Positions 33,012 through 40,872 of a DNA stretch of 64,000 bases are shown here, piece after piece. The DNA is from an uncultured Prevotella sp. (lineage in GTDB: Bacteria; Bacteroidota; Bacteroidia; Bacteroidales; Bacteroidaceae): the NCBI GenBank assembly GCA_937898715.1, contig CALEKA010000120.1:17062-81061 (forward strand), written 5' to 3'. Position 1 is the first letter of the stretch. Every line of letters starts with the position of its first letter. The position numbers were made by a program, and so were the translations under genes. Under the pieces are notes generated by a model, which worked only from the letters and a program-made list of their open reading frames with translations, searched no databases and was not told the origin of the DNA.

Positions 33012-33401
33012 ATGAATAGCAGAATCTTTTGCATTAACACTCGTGATGAACTGATTCGTCTCGATGGCTCCAAAATAGTCTATATGGAGGGAGATGGCAA
33101 TTACACCAATATCGTTCTTATCAACAAGCAGAAAGTGTCCATTTGTATGAACTTAAGCCGTATGCAGCAACTCGTAAGCGAAAGCCTTCGCGAGCGTGCC
33201 GCTATCTTTGTGCGCGTGGGCAAACGCTTCATTGTGAACATTAGCTTCATCTACCGCGTGATGCCCCTGCAGCAAAGCCTGATGCTTACTGATGGCGTGA
33301 ACTTCGCTTTCAGACTGGGCATTTCCAAGGAAGCGCTCAAACAGTTGAAGATGATGCTTCCCTCGTATGCAACTCCAGTAGTCACGAACAAACCAGAATG
33401 A
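33012..33401 (+). CDS. LytTR DNA-binding protein
   Basis: A 130-residue protein made essentially of one LytTR DNA-binding domain: 'RDELIRLDGSKIVYMEGDGNYTNIVLINKQKV' followed by 'ERAAIFVRVGKRFIVNISFIYRV', the conserved strand pattern of the family. There is no receiver domain, so it may respond to another signal or be a constitutive local regulator. The ATG at 33012 begins the domain; an upstream ATG at 32937 adds 25 residues without similarity. It precedes the FHA protein by 7 bases and is the likely regulator of the operon. Confidence 0.85.
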   Translation: MNSRIFCINTRDELIRLDGSKIVYMEGDGNYTNIVLINKQKVSICMNLSRMQQLVSESLRERAAIFVRVGKRFIVNISFIYRVMPLQQSLMLTDGVNFAFRLGISKEALKQLKMMLPSYATPVVTNKPE

Positions 33402-33408
33402 GATCAGC

Positions 33409-34146
33409 ATGGAAATCCTCGTCGGAAGAGAAGAAGGCGCGCGTCGTCTTCACTGCAGAGTAGACAATGGTCGTGAGTTCTATATCGGACAAGTGGGCAC
33501 TGTTCCCCTTTCGGTCAGTCGTAAGCACTGTCGTATCTTGATCAATGGCGGTAGCATCAACATCGAGAACCTGAATCTGCAGAATGATACCTATGTGGAC
33601 GGCAACCAAGTGTTTAGCAAGGCCGTGGTGCCGACAAGCCGTATAGAGCTGGGCAGAGACCGCTTCCTCTTGCCCTTGCAGCAGATACTGCAATTGGTGA
33701 TGGGGACTCCTGCTCCGGCACAGGGCTCAGTTCCTCGGCCTGCGAAAGACGTTCCAACATTCTCTCTAGTCCCCCTAAAGGCGGTATGGGATGAATATGA
33801 GCAGCAAGTGCTTGACATTCAGAATAGGGCTTCAAAACGTGCCAATCAGCAGCGCTTGCAAGGCATCTTGTCGCTACTTGGTGTGTGTGTAGGCTTGATT
33901 CCTAGTATCGATGGAGGAATACGTATCATCATTGTGTTGGGTGCGCTTGCCTTGGCAGTATACTTTTTCTACAAAGGTTCAGTAGAAGGAAGCGTAGCTC
34001 AGCAGATACACGACCTTAATGAAGAACTTGCTAAGAAATACCGATGCCCTAACCCTAAGTGTGGCAGGCCTTTCGGCACCATCCCGTATCGAAACATAGA
34101 GTATAATAAGCAGTGCTTCTCATGCGGATGTAAGTACACTCACTGA
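33409..34146 (+). CDS. FHA-domain membrane protein with zinc ribbon
   Basis: A 245-residue protein with three parts: an N-terminal FHA (phosphothreonine-binding) domain, residues 1-95, with the signature 'SVSRKHCRI' and 'NLNLQNDTYVDGNQV'; two membrane helices around residues 146-182; and a C-terminal zinc ribbon with CPNPKCGRPFG and CFSCGC (four cysteines). The FHA domain would read phosphorylated threonines made by the kinases encoded downstream. The zinc ribbon is on the same side of the membrane as the FHA domain if both helices span it. It is part of the plus-strand operon. Confidence 0.85.
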   Translation: MEILVGREEGARRLHCRVDNGREFYIGQVGTVPLSVSRKHCRILINGGSINIENLNLQNDTYVDGNQVFSKAVVPTSRIELGRDRFLLPLQQILQLVMGTPAPAQGSVPRPAKDVPTFSLVPLKAVWDEYEQQVLDIQNRASKRANQQRLQGILSLLGVCVGLIPSIDGGIRIIIVLGALALAVYFFYKGSVEGSVAQQIHDLNEELAKKYRCPNPKCGRPFGTIPYRNIEYNKQCFSCGCKYTH

Positions 34147-34194
34147 CGCTTCGTACAATAACTCGGGCATTTGCTACAAACACCTGCAGATTGC

Positions 34195-34225
34195 TTGACA
34201 ACTTGCAGCATGCAGCCTAACTTTG
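34195..34225 (+). promoter_or_regulatory. Internal promoter of the signalling operon
   Basis: TTG at 34195-34197, a 20-base spacer and TAACTTTG at 34218-34225, an excellent consensus match, in the 110-base gap between the FHA protein and the acidic protein. It could drive the caspase-to-kinase part separately from LytTR. Confidence 0.75.
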
Positions 34226-34256
34226 CGGTATCAAAAACCTCTAAAAACATAAAACA

Positions 34257-35051
34257 ATGAACAACGAAGAAACAATCATCAGTCAGCCTCAGAGCAATAA
34301 TAATCAGGCAAAGCAAGCAACATCAACCGCTGAAACGACCGAACAGCCTAAGAAAAAGGCACGCGGAAAGAGTGGTGTAGCCATAGCTGGAGCAGCCGCG
34401 GCAGGTGCAGCTGTGGGCAGTGGAGCGACATTGGTCGCGGAAGCCGCGGTAGATGATGAAGCTAATAACCAACAGGAGGAGAACAATCATCAAATGGCGG
34501 AAAATGCTACAGAATCGCAGGAAGTTGAGGCTACGGCAGATCCTCAAGACGATCAAGAAGCCAATCAGCCTCAGCCCGAAACAGAAGCCCCACACGAAGT
34601 CAATCCTACTATCGATGAGGTGGCACCTAATGGTGAAACAGACTATTCACACGCTGGTGGTGCCGACCCCGTAATGGAAGACGATCCCAATCTGCATACT
34701 GCAAGCAACGATATGGGTGCAGACGACAATCAAGTTCAGGTGCTTGGTGTATACGAAGTGCCGGGCGATGATGGCAATATGATACAGACAACCGTGCTCA
34801 CTGATGGTCAGTATATAGGTGCTGTGATTGATGTTGACTATGATGGTGTGGCAGATGTAGCATTCGTGGATTACAATCAAAACCAGCAGATTGACGAAGG
34901 AGAGGTGTACGACGTTTCCAACGATAATATTCAGATGCAAGAATTCCAGAATGCTTGTGATCCCCAGCAGGAGATGATGCAGCAGGAGCATTACGCCATG
35001 AACGATAATCTGCCAGACTACGACAACGATGCTGATCTCCAAAATGCATAG
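34257..35051 (+). CDS. Acidic protein with EF-hand-like calcium loops
   Basis: No known family. The 264 residues open with a polar, then basic segment (KKKARGKSG) and an Ala/Gly-rich hydrophobic stretch (about residues 40-65, possibly a membrane anchor), then a long region rich in Glu, Asp, Asn and Gln that is probably disordered. A C-terminal segment contains 'VIDVDYDGVADVAFVDYNQNQQIDEGEVYD', two DxDxDG-type loops spaced as in EF-hand or dockerin-like calcium sites. Its last 23 bases overlap the start of the caspase gene, suggesting coupled translation. A calcium-responsive partner or substrate of the caspase is possible (inference). Confidence 0.7.
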   Translation: MNNEETIISQPQSNNNQAKQATSTAETTEQPKKKARGKSGVAIAGAAAAGAAVGSGATLVAEAAVDDEANNQQEENNHQMAENATESQEVEATADPQDDQEANQPQPETEAPHEVNPTIDEVAPNGETDYSHAGGADPVMEDDPNLHTASNDMGADDNQVQVLGVYEVPGDDGNMIQTTVLTDGQYIGAVIDVDYDGVADVAFVDYNQNQQIDEGEVYDVSNDNIQMQEFQNACDPQQEMMQQEHYAMNDNLPDYDNDADLQNA

Positions 35052-35781
35052 TTCCACCGTAAGGACGTGGCTCTTAGCGTTCTTACTATTGGCTACTATA
35101 CCTTTGCAGGGCGAGGCGAAGATCTATCTGCTCTCGGTAGGTATATCCGACTATCCCGGCCGACAGAACGACCTTCGCCTGCCTCACAACGATGCTGCCA
35201 CCATGCAGTGGGTGTATCAGCAGAATCGTCGTGCTCAGACTTCGCTCCTCATCAATAGTCAAGCTCGGCTCTCTACAGTCAAAGCTGCCTTGCGAGGAAT
35301 GACTGCAAAGGCTACCACGAATGATATTGTGGTCATGTTCTTCAGCGGACACGGTGTGCCGGGAGGCTTCGTTTGCTACGACGGCATACTCGATTATGGA
35401 AGCATCTATTCGGCTATGGCGGCATGCAAGAGCCGCAACAAGATGATCTTTGCCGATGCTTGTTTCGCGGGAGCTATGCGCCAGAATAGCAACTCGGGGC
35501 GTCGGAGCGGAGGCGTGAAAAAGGATAGCAACGTTATGCTCTTCCTCTCGTGCCGAAGCAATGAAGTATCGATCGAAAACCCGCGGATGACCAACGGATT
35601 TTTCACCTATGCCCTGCAGCACGGGTTGCGCGGTGGTGCTGATGCCAACCACGATCGTGTCATCACGGCCAAGGAACTCTTCAACTACGTCAGTGCCAAG
35701 GTCAGCAGAGAGTCGGGCAATCAGCAGCACCCTGTGATGTGGGGCAGATTTCCCAACAATATGCCCGTGATGAGATGGTAA
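35029..35781 (+). CDS. Exported caspase-family (C14) peptidase
   Basis: A 250-residue caspase-fold cysteine peptidase. A signal peptide-like hydrophobic segment (residues 13-29) is followed by 'IYLLSVGISDYPGRQNDLRLPHNDAATM'. The catalytic dyad is visible as His108 in 'MFFSGHGVPGG' and Cys145 in 'IFADACFAGAM', so the enzyme should be active. The C-terminal part carries 'NDVMLFLSCRSNEVSIENPRM'-type strands and 'NGFFTYALQHGLRGGADANHDRVIT'. It overlaps the preceding acidic protein gene. It is the first of two caspase-fold peptidases encoded by the operon, the other being the CHAT protein at the end. Confidence 0.88.
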   Translation: MLISKMHSSTVRTWLLAFLLLATIPLQGEAKIYLLSVGISDYPGRQNDLRLPHNDAATMQWVYQQNRRAQTSLLINSQARLSTVKAALRGMTAKATTNDIVVMFFSGHGVPGGFVCYDGILDYGSIYSAMAACKSRNKMIFADACFAGAMRQNSNSGRRSGGVKKDSNVMLFLSCRSNEVSIENPRMTNGFFTYALQHGLRGGADANHDRVITAKELFNYVSAKVSRESGNQQHPVMWGRFPNNMPVMRW

Positions 35782-35808
35782 TAGGACCATCCTTAACTTA
35801 TTAGATAA

Positions 35809-36399
35809 ATGGATATAATAAAAATAAAATGCCCTACCTGTGGTAAGATACTTCGCCTAAATAATGCTCCGAATATCAATGCGGCTTCGTTTACCTGTCC
35901 TGTGTGTAAGGAGAAGCACATCGTAGGCCAATGTCAACGCTATGTGCCCCCCACAAACTCATGCGAGGAAACACAATATGGAAACACGGGCAGCCCACAG
36001 AGTAATGGTGAGGAAACTCGCACTTGTTTTGGTCAAGCCCCGTCGGGCGGAGAAGGTGAAACCCAGATAGGCCCAGCTCCTGGAGCAGTGATAGGAAGAC
36101 TCATCGATACGATGGGCAGAAGCTATCAGTTGCGACAGGGCACCAACACCATCGGACGGAAAGCCACCACGTCGACAGCCTCCATACAGGTGGAGACCGC
36201 TGATCGCACCATGAGTCGCAGTCATGCCATCATAGAAGTGTTCAGCCAAAGCGGACGAATCGTGCATTTATTGAAGAACGGAGAAAACAAGAATCCGTCT
36301 TATCTCAATGGTTCGCTTATCGATAAGTTTGATCAACTCATTCTCAAGGATGGCGACCGCATCAAGATGGGCGGCACGGAGTTAACTTTTAGAATATAA
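35809..36399 (+). CDS. FHA-domain protein with N-terminal zinc ribbon
   Basis: A soluble 196-residue phosphothreonine reader. N-terminal zinc ribbon: CPTCG (residues 8-12) and CPVC (about 30-33). After a Gly/Ser/Thr-rich linker with possible phosphorylation sites comes the FHA domain (about residues 100-196): 'NTIGRKATTSTASIQVETADRTMSRSHAIIEV', with the conserved SRSH, and 'NPSYLNGSLIDK...LKDGDRIKMGGTELTFRI'. It is 13 bases upstream of the PP2C gene. The domain order is the reverse of that in the membrane FHA protein of this operon. Confidence 0.88.
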   Translation: MDIIKIKCPTCGKILRLNNAPNINAASFTCPVCKEKHIVGQCQRYVPPTNSCEETQYGNTGSPQSNGEETRTCFGQAPSGGEGETQIGPAPGAVIGRLIDTMGRSYQLRQGTNTIGRKATTSTASIQVETADRTMSRSHAIIEVFSQSGRIVHLLKNGENKNPSYLNGSLIDKFDQLILKDGDRIKMGGTELTFRI

Positions 36400-36412
36400 T
36401 CAATACCTACGA

Positions 36413-37756
36413 ATGAAATATCAAATTAAAGCATATAGCCTGCAAGAGCTTGGAAAGCGAGCCAATCAAGAAGACTCACTCTTCCCTGCCTTAGGTCAGT
36501 CTACGGCAGACGATCGTCTGTTCGTACTCTGCGACGGAATGGGCGGACATGAGAAAGGAGAGGTGGCTTCTGCCACGGTGTGTGAGCAACTGAGTCGCAC
36601 AATCCTTAGCCAGTGGAATCCTAACGAACCGCTTAGCGATGACCTCTTCCGCCAGGCTCTCTCTGCAGCCTACGATGCGCTCGACGCTAAGGACGACGGG
36701 GCCGAACGTAAGATGGGCACCACGCTTACCTTCCTTTGCTTGCACGCAGAGGGTGCTACAGTAGCTCACATCGGCGACAGCCGCGTTTATCAATTGCGCC
36801 CAGCTACGGAGCAGGTCTCTGCACACATCGTATTCCGTACGCAAGACCATTCGCTCGTCAACGACCTTGTCAAGATAGGCGAGATCACAGAAGAGGAGGC
36901 ACTGCACCATCCGCAGAAAAACGTTATCACGCGTGCCATGCAGCCTTGTCAGGAGCAACGCGCCAGAGCCGATATTGCTCACCTTACCGACATTCAGCCG
37001 GGCGACTACTTCTACATGTGCTCCGATGGCATGCTCGAGCAGTCCACCGACGACAACATTCTCAACATCATCACCAAGCCAAACACCACAGACGTGGAAA
37101 AGCTCGAAATGCTTCGCAGCGTGACAGAGGAGAATAAAGACAACCACACGGCGCACCTTATCCATATCGAGAAGGTCGTAGGCGCCAATCCTGCTCCGAA
37201 GCCTATTCCTGCTCGGTCGCAAGAGCCCCAAGGCGTTTTGGTAAATCCTGATTTTGCCACTTCTTCCTCAGCCGATCCTTCTCCCTCAACCACTCCGCGA
37301 CAGCCTAAACGTCGCAATCTGTTGCCTTGGTTATTAGTAGCATTGCTATTGGTCATTATTGCTGCAGGTGTATCGTATGTTCTTCTCGCAAACAAAAACG
37401 AAACGAAAGAGAGCGCGAAGCCCGATAGCGTCAAGATTGACTCTTCCAAAGTTCGCTTCGCAGAGAAGAATGATAGTGGTGCAGCCAAAAAGGACACATC
37501 TCTACAGGCTGCTTCCTCTCAAGGTGCAACGTCCGCACCAACTTCTACCGAAAGACAATTGCAGACATTGGACAATAAACCCGTTAGATCGAGAGAGTCT
37601 AGCACCCCCATCAAACCCACCGACCAGGGAAAACCACAAACGAGCGTAAATGGCAATCGGGATGCAAATGCAAGCGAACGTATTGTCGGTGAAATGTTCA
37701 AGAAAGGAAAAGATACTCCCAAGGAAGAAAAGAAAACGTCTAAGCCTAACAAATAA
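36413..37756 (+). CDS. PP2C-type Ser/Thr phosphatase, membrane-anchored
   Basis: A 447-residue phosphatase. The PP2C domain (about 1-245) has the metal-binding 'FVLCDGMGGHEKGEVAS' (near residue 41), 'GTTLTFLCLHAEGATVAHIGDSRVYQL', 'FRTQDHSLVNDL' and 'YFYMCSDGMLEQ'. A Pro/Ser-rich linker leads to a single membrane helix (about residues 303-323) and a Ser/Lys-rich tail predicted outside the cytoplasm. It should reverse phosphorylation by the two kinases encoded downstream. Spacing to the next gene is 2 bases. Confidence 0.92.
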   Translation: MKYQIKAYSLQELGKRANQEDSLFPALGQSTADDRLFVLCDGMGGHEKGEVASATVCEQLSRTILSQWNPNEPLSDDLFRQALSAAYDALDAKDDGAERKMGTTLTFLCLHAEGATVAHIGDSRVYQLRPATEQVSAHIVFRTQDHSLVNDLVKIGEITEEEALHHPQKNVITRAMQPCQEQRARADIAHLTDIQPGDYFYMCSDGMLEQSTDDNILNIITKPNTTDVEKLEMLRSVTEENKDNHTAHLIHIEKVVGANPAPKPIPARSQEPQGVLVNPDFATSSSADPSPSTTPRQPKRRNLLPWLLVALLLVIIAAGVSYVLLANKNETKESAKPDSVKIDSSKVRFAEKNDSGAAKKDTSLQAASSQGATSAPTSTERQLQTLDNKPVRSRESSTPIKPTDQGKPQTSVNGNRDANASERIVGEMFKKGKDTPKEEKKTSKPNK

Positions 37757-37758
37757 TT

Positions 37759-37989
37759 ATGTCAGAGAAAAGAGAAAAGAGAAAAGGTCTTGGTGAAATA
37801 CTAACCTTTATCGTAGGCATCGTGATAGTCTACTTCTTAGCAAAGAGTGGTGCCAAACCAGCATGGCAGAAAAGCCTCGATAAGTCATTAGATAATGTGC
37901 AACAGGCGACTAAGCAGTTGGATTCTTTAAAGATAAATCTAAAAAATGCGAACTTAAAGAATATTCCCCAACAACAACCTAAAAAATAA
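37759..37989 (+). CDS. Small membrane protein of the signalling operon
   Basis: A 76-residue protein of unknown function. A charged N-terminus precedes one membrane helix (about residues 11-27, 'GEILTFIVGIVIVYFLAK') and a C-terminal amphipathic helix with heptad-like Leu/Ile/Val spacing ('SLDKSLDNVQQATKQLDSLKINLKNANLKNI'). It fits tightly between the phosphatase (2 bases) and the kinase (6 bases), which supports a real gene that may scaffold the kinase-phosphatase complex (inference). Confidence 0.7.
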   Translation: MSEKREKRKGLGEILTFIVGIVIVYFLAKSGAKPAWQKSLDKSLDNVQQATKQLDSLKINLKNANLKNIPQQQPKK

Positions 37990-37995
37990 AAGCAT

Positions 37996-40254
37996 ATGCA
38001 ACAACTAGCAATAGGCACCCTCCTGCGTGAGGGCGCATACAAAATAGAGCGTGTCTTAGGACAAGGTAGCTTCGGCATTACCTACCTTGCCGAGCACGTG
38101 CATCTTGGCAAAAAAGTTGCCATCAAAGAGTTCTTCATGAAGGAGGTCAACTCGCGTGGAGACGATGGTAGCTTAACGGGCATGACAGAAGGAAGCCTGT
38201 CGTACAACTATTGCAACAAGTTTCAGAAAGAGGCTAAAAACCTTTCTCGCCTTGAACATCCCAACATTGTGCGCGTGACCGATCTCTTCAGCGAGAACGG
38301 CACGTTCTACTATGTGATGGACTACGTCGAGGGACAGAACCTCAACGATTATATCAAGTCCAACCCCGTAAGCCCTGATGAAGCCGTAAGCATCATCAAG
38401 TCTGTAGCCGATGCACTCATCTATATGCATGAGCAGCACCACATGCTTCACCTCGACCTCAAGCCAGGCAACATCATGCGTCGAGCAAGTGATGGCCACA
38501 TCTTCTTGATCGACTTCGGACTGAGCAAGCATTACGATGCCAATGGACAGCCCGAGACCTCTACCAATATCGGTCTCGGTACCGCAGGCTATGCCCCAAT
38601 AGAGCAAAGCAATCAAGCCAAAAGCGGAGAATTTCGTCCCACTATCGACGTTTACGCTCTCGGTGCCACTCTCTATAAACTCCTCACGGGTCAAACTCCT
38701 CCCGCAGCGTCCGAACTCGTAAGCGATGAAGACCTCTTGGATGATGAGCTTCATGCTAAGCATGTACCTGAAAACTTGATAAAGGTGGTGGAAGATGCTA
38801 TGCGACCGAGCGTGAGGAAGCGTACGCAGACTGTACGTGAGTTTAAGGCTAATCTTGAGGGTAATAACGCAGCAGAAATAACTGCAGCGAACACGCCATA
38901 CAATGATAAGAATCAAGGCCATCCTAGCACTACAAATGTTTCCGAGAATACCATTGTAGAGGCCCCCTCGCATTCGGATAACTCAGATTCTCAAGGAGAT
39001 TACTCTAAAATCCTCTTAGCACGGAGGTATAGCGAATTATTCCGTGTCAGCTTTAATGAGGCATTAGCATATATCAATTCGCATGGAATGTCTGCGACAC
39101 AAGATAAGGTAGATCGTGCCGAAGATGTCTTGCAGAATAACGAAGAGGATAGGAGTAACAATGCCAGAGAGAATAGCACTAACAATGCCAGAGGAAACGA
39201 AAACGTAGCTGCTGAAGATTGGCAAGTCAGAGACTCTTTCCGTCCGTTCTCCTCCAAGGGAAGAATAGGACGTCTGCAGTTGTTCCTTTCATATGTAGCA
39301 GGTTTCGTCGCGTGGTTTGCAGTGTTCGCTTTAATGGCAGATGGCATAGAGTATGGATTAGACAATTACATCATTGTTTTCCTTTCATTTACTGCAGCCC
39401 TCTTTTTGTTTCTTTATGCACAATGTGCCAAGCGCTGCCACGATTTAGGCAAATCGGGCGCATGGATGTTCGTCCCATTCTGGAATGTGTTACTATTCTT
39501 TGCCGAAGGCGAAAGCCAAGACAACCAATATGGCCAAGGCACTGCTACACAATCAGATCATAACGGCAATAACATCATGTGGATCATATTCTGGATCGTT
39601 GTGCCGATTGGACTCGCACTACTATTTGGAAATGGAAAAGCATTTGGAAATGTATCTCAAAATAACAACTTAGAAGCCATGGCGCAAAGTACAACGGATT
39701 GGTACGTAGATTCAAAAAGTCCTGCCAATGTGTATTGTATTATTGACGGGCAGAGGTACGCAAGAACCAGATGGGAAGTTCCAAATGGCCAGCGTACCAT
39801 ACACTATGCAGAAGATGACATCCGAGAGTCGTTCTCAGGCACAATCAGTGGAAGAGAATGCAATGGACTTCTAAAATATCGTGATGGTGATTACTTCAAT
39901 GGAACAATTTCTTCTGATCAAATAATGGATGGTCATGGGAGAATAACAGATGGCAGTGGTACCTACGAGGGTGATATAAAAAATGGACTATTCAATGGGC
40001 AGGGAACTTACACTCTTAGCGATGGAACATGGATGTACAAAGGTAATTATGAAGATGGCTTTATGAGTGGTTCTGGCACAGAATATTGGCCGAAAGAAAA
40101 ACGTAAACATTACGCGGGCTCTTTAGAATGTAATTATAGAAATGGTGAGCGTAATGGAATAGGAACGTGGTATTTCAATAATCATACATACCAAAAGTGT
40201 AAATTCAAAAATGGGAAACAAATTTCCGTTATCGAAGAGGGCACATGGCGGTAA
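37996..40254 (+). CDS. Ser/Thr kinase-DUF805-MORN fusion protein
   Basis: A 752-residue multidomain protein. Residues 10-280 are a Hanks-type kinase: glycine loop 'LGQGSFGITY', ATP lysine in 'VAIKEFFM' (near residue 43), catalytic loop 'HLDLKPGNIM' (near 152; HLD in place of HRD) and 'IDFGLSKH' (near 171). After a polar linker, about residues 414-545 form a DUF805 membrane domain with four helices ('GRIGRLQLFLSYVAGFVAW', 'KRCHDLGKSGAWMF'). The C-terminus (about 625-740) has at least four MORN repeats ('YEGDIKNGLFNGQGTY', 'YKGNYEDGFMSGSGTEYW'). An even number of helices places kinase and MORN on the same, cytoplasmic side. The C-terminal half is more A/T-rich than the kinase part. Confidence 0.92.
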   Translation: MQQLAIGTLLREGAYKIERVLGQGSFGITYLAEHVHLGKKVAIKEFFMKEVNSRGDDGSLTGMTEGSLSYNYCNKFQKEAKNLSRLEHPNIVRVTDLFSENGTFYYVMDYVEGQNLNDYIKSNPVSPDEAVSIIKSVADALIYMHEQHHMLHLDLKPGNIMRRASDGHIFLIDFGLSKHYDANGQPETSTNIGLGTAGYAPIEQSNQAKSGEFRPTIDVYALGATLYKLLTGQTPPAASELVSDEDLLDDELHAKHVPENLIKVVEDAMRPSVRKRTQTVREFKANLEGNNAAEITAANTPYNDKNQGHPSTTNVSENTIVEAPSHSDNSDSQGDYSKILLARRYSELFRVSFNEALAYINSHGMSATQDKVDRAEDVLQNNEEDRSNNARENSTNNARGNENVAAEDWQVRDSFRPFSSKGRIGRLQLFLSYVAGFVAWFAVFALMADGIEYGLDNYIIVFLSFTAALFLFLYAQCAKRCHDLGKSGAWMFVPFWNVLLFFAEGESQDNQYGQGTATQSDHNGNNIMWIIFWIVVPIGLALLFGNGKAFGNVSQNNNLEAMAQSTTDWYVDSKSPANVYCIIDGQRYARTRWEVPNGQRTIHYAEDDIRESFSGTISGRECNGLLKYRDGDYFNGTISSDQIMDGHGRITDGSGTYEGDIKNGLFNGQGTYTLSDGTWMYKGNYEDGFMSGSGTEYWPKEKRKHYAGSLECNYRNGERNGIGTWYFNNHTYQKCKFKNGKQISVIEEGTWR

Positions 40255-40312
40255 GGGTTACATTCTCTTGACATAAGAAACGAATTAAATTAACTATCTA
40301 AATCAACTCAAT

Positions 40313-40870
40313 ATGAAACACGTATTTTACTCATTTATTGCAATCGTAGTAGCTTTGATAGGATTTACCGCTTGTCAAAGCACGAAGGATCAAGTGGTCG
40401 GATCATGGCGCTATAGTAAGAGCATGACAACCACAGATGGAGCAGAAGTCGTTTATGATGGCGTGGATACGAACAATGCGGATGGAACGTTTACATCAAC
40501 GGCTAATATATCTTGTTCTCAAGAAACGGAAATAGATGGGACAAAAGTTCGTATGAAAGTGATGATTAACTATAAAAGTAGTGGCGAATGGAAAGTAAAT
40601 GGAGAAAAAGAAATCGTTTCATCTCCCTCCACTGCCGATGTAAAGGTTACAAGCGTGAAGTACTTCGATCCATCAGATGATTCTTTCTTGGGCGAACTCA
40701 CAGGAAGTGATTTGGATGAATACTCAAAAGCATTTGCAAAAGAACTCCAGTCAAATTTGCTTGAGGCTTCAACCGAACGCATCATCATGTTGCAGGACAA
40801 CAAATATGTGACGGAATCTACTGATGACGATGGTAAAAAAGAAACGATTACTTATAACCGCTTGAACTAA
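40313..40870 (+). CDS. Lipoprotein, lipocalin-like, unknown function
   Basis: A 185-residue predicted lipoprotein with lipobox 'FTAC' (Cys21). The mature protein starts 'QSTKDQVVGSWRYSKSMTT', resembling the first strand of lipocalin-like domains, and is mostly alternating beta strands to 'MLQDNKYVTESTDDDGKKETITYNRLN'. The function is not known. It lies between the two kinase genes, 2 bases upstream of the second, so it is firmly in the operon. It could be an envelope sensor or target (inference). Confidence 0.7.
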   Translation: MKHVFYSFIAIVVALIGFTACQSTKDQVVGSWRYSKSMTTTDGAEVVYDGVDTNNADGTFTSTANISCSQETEIDGTKVRMKVMINYKSSGEWKVNGEKEIVSSPSTADVKVTSVKYFDPSDDSFLGELTGSDLDEYSKAFAKELQSNLLEASTERIIMLQDNKYVTESTDDDGKKETITYNRLN

Positions 40871-40872
40871 TC

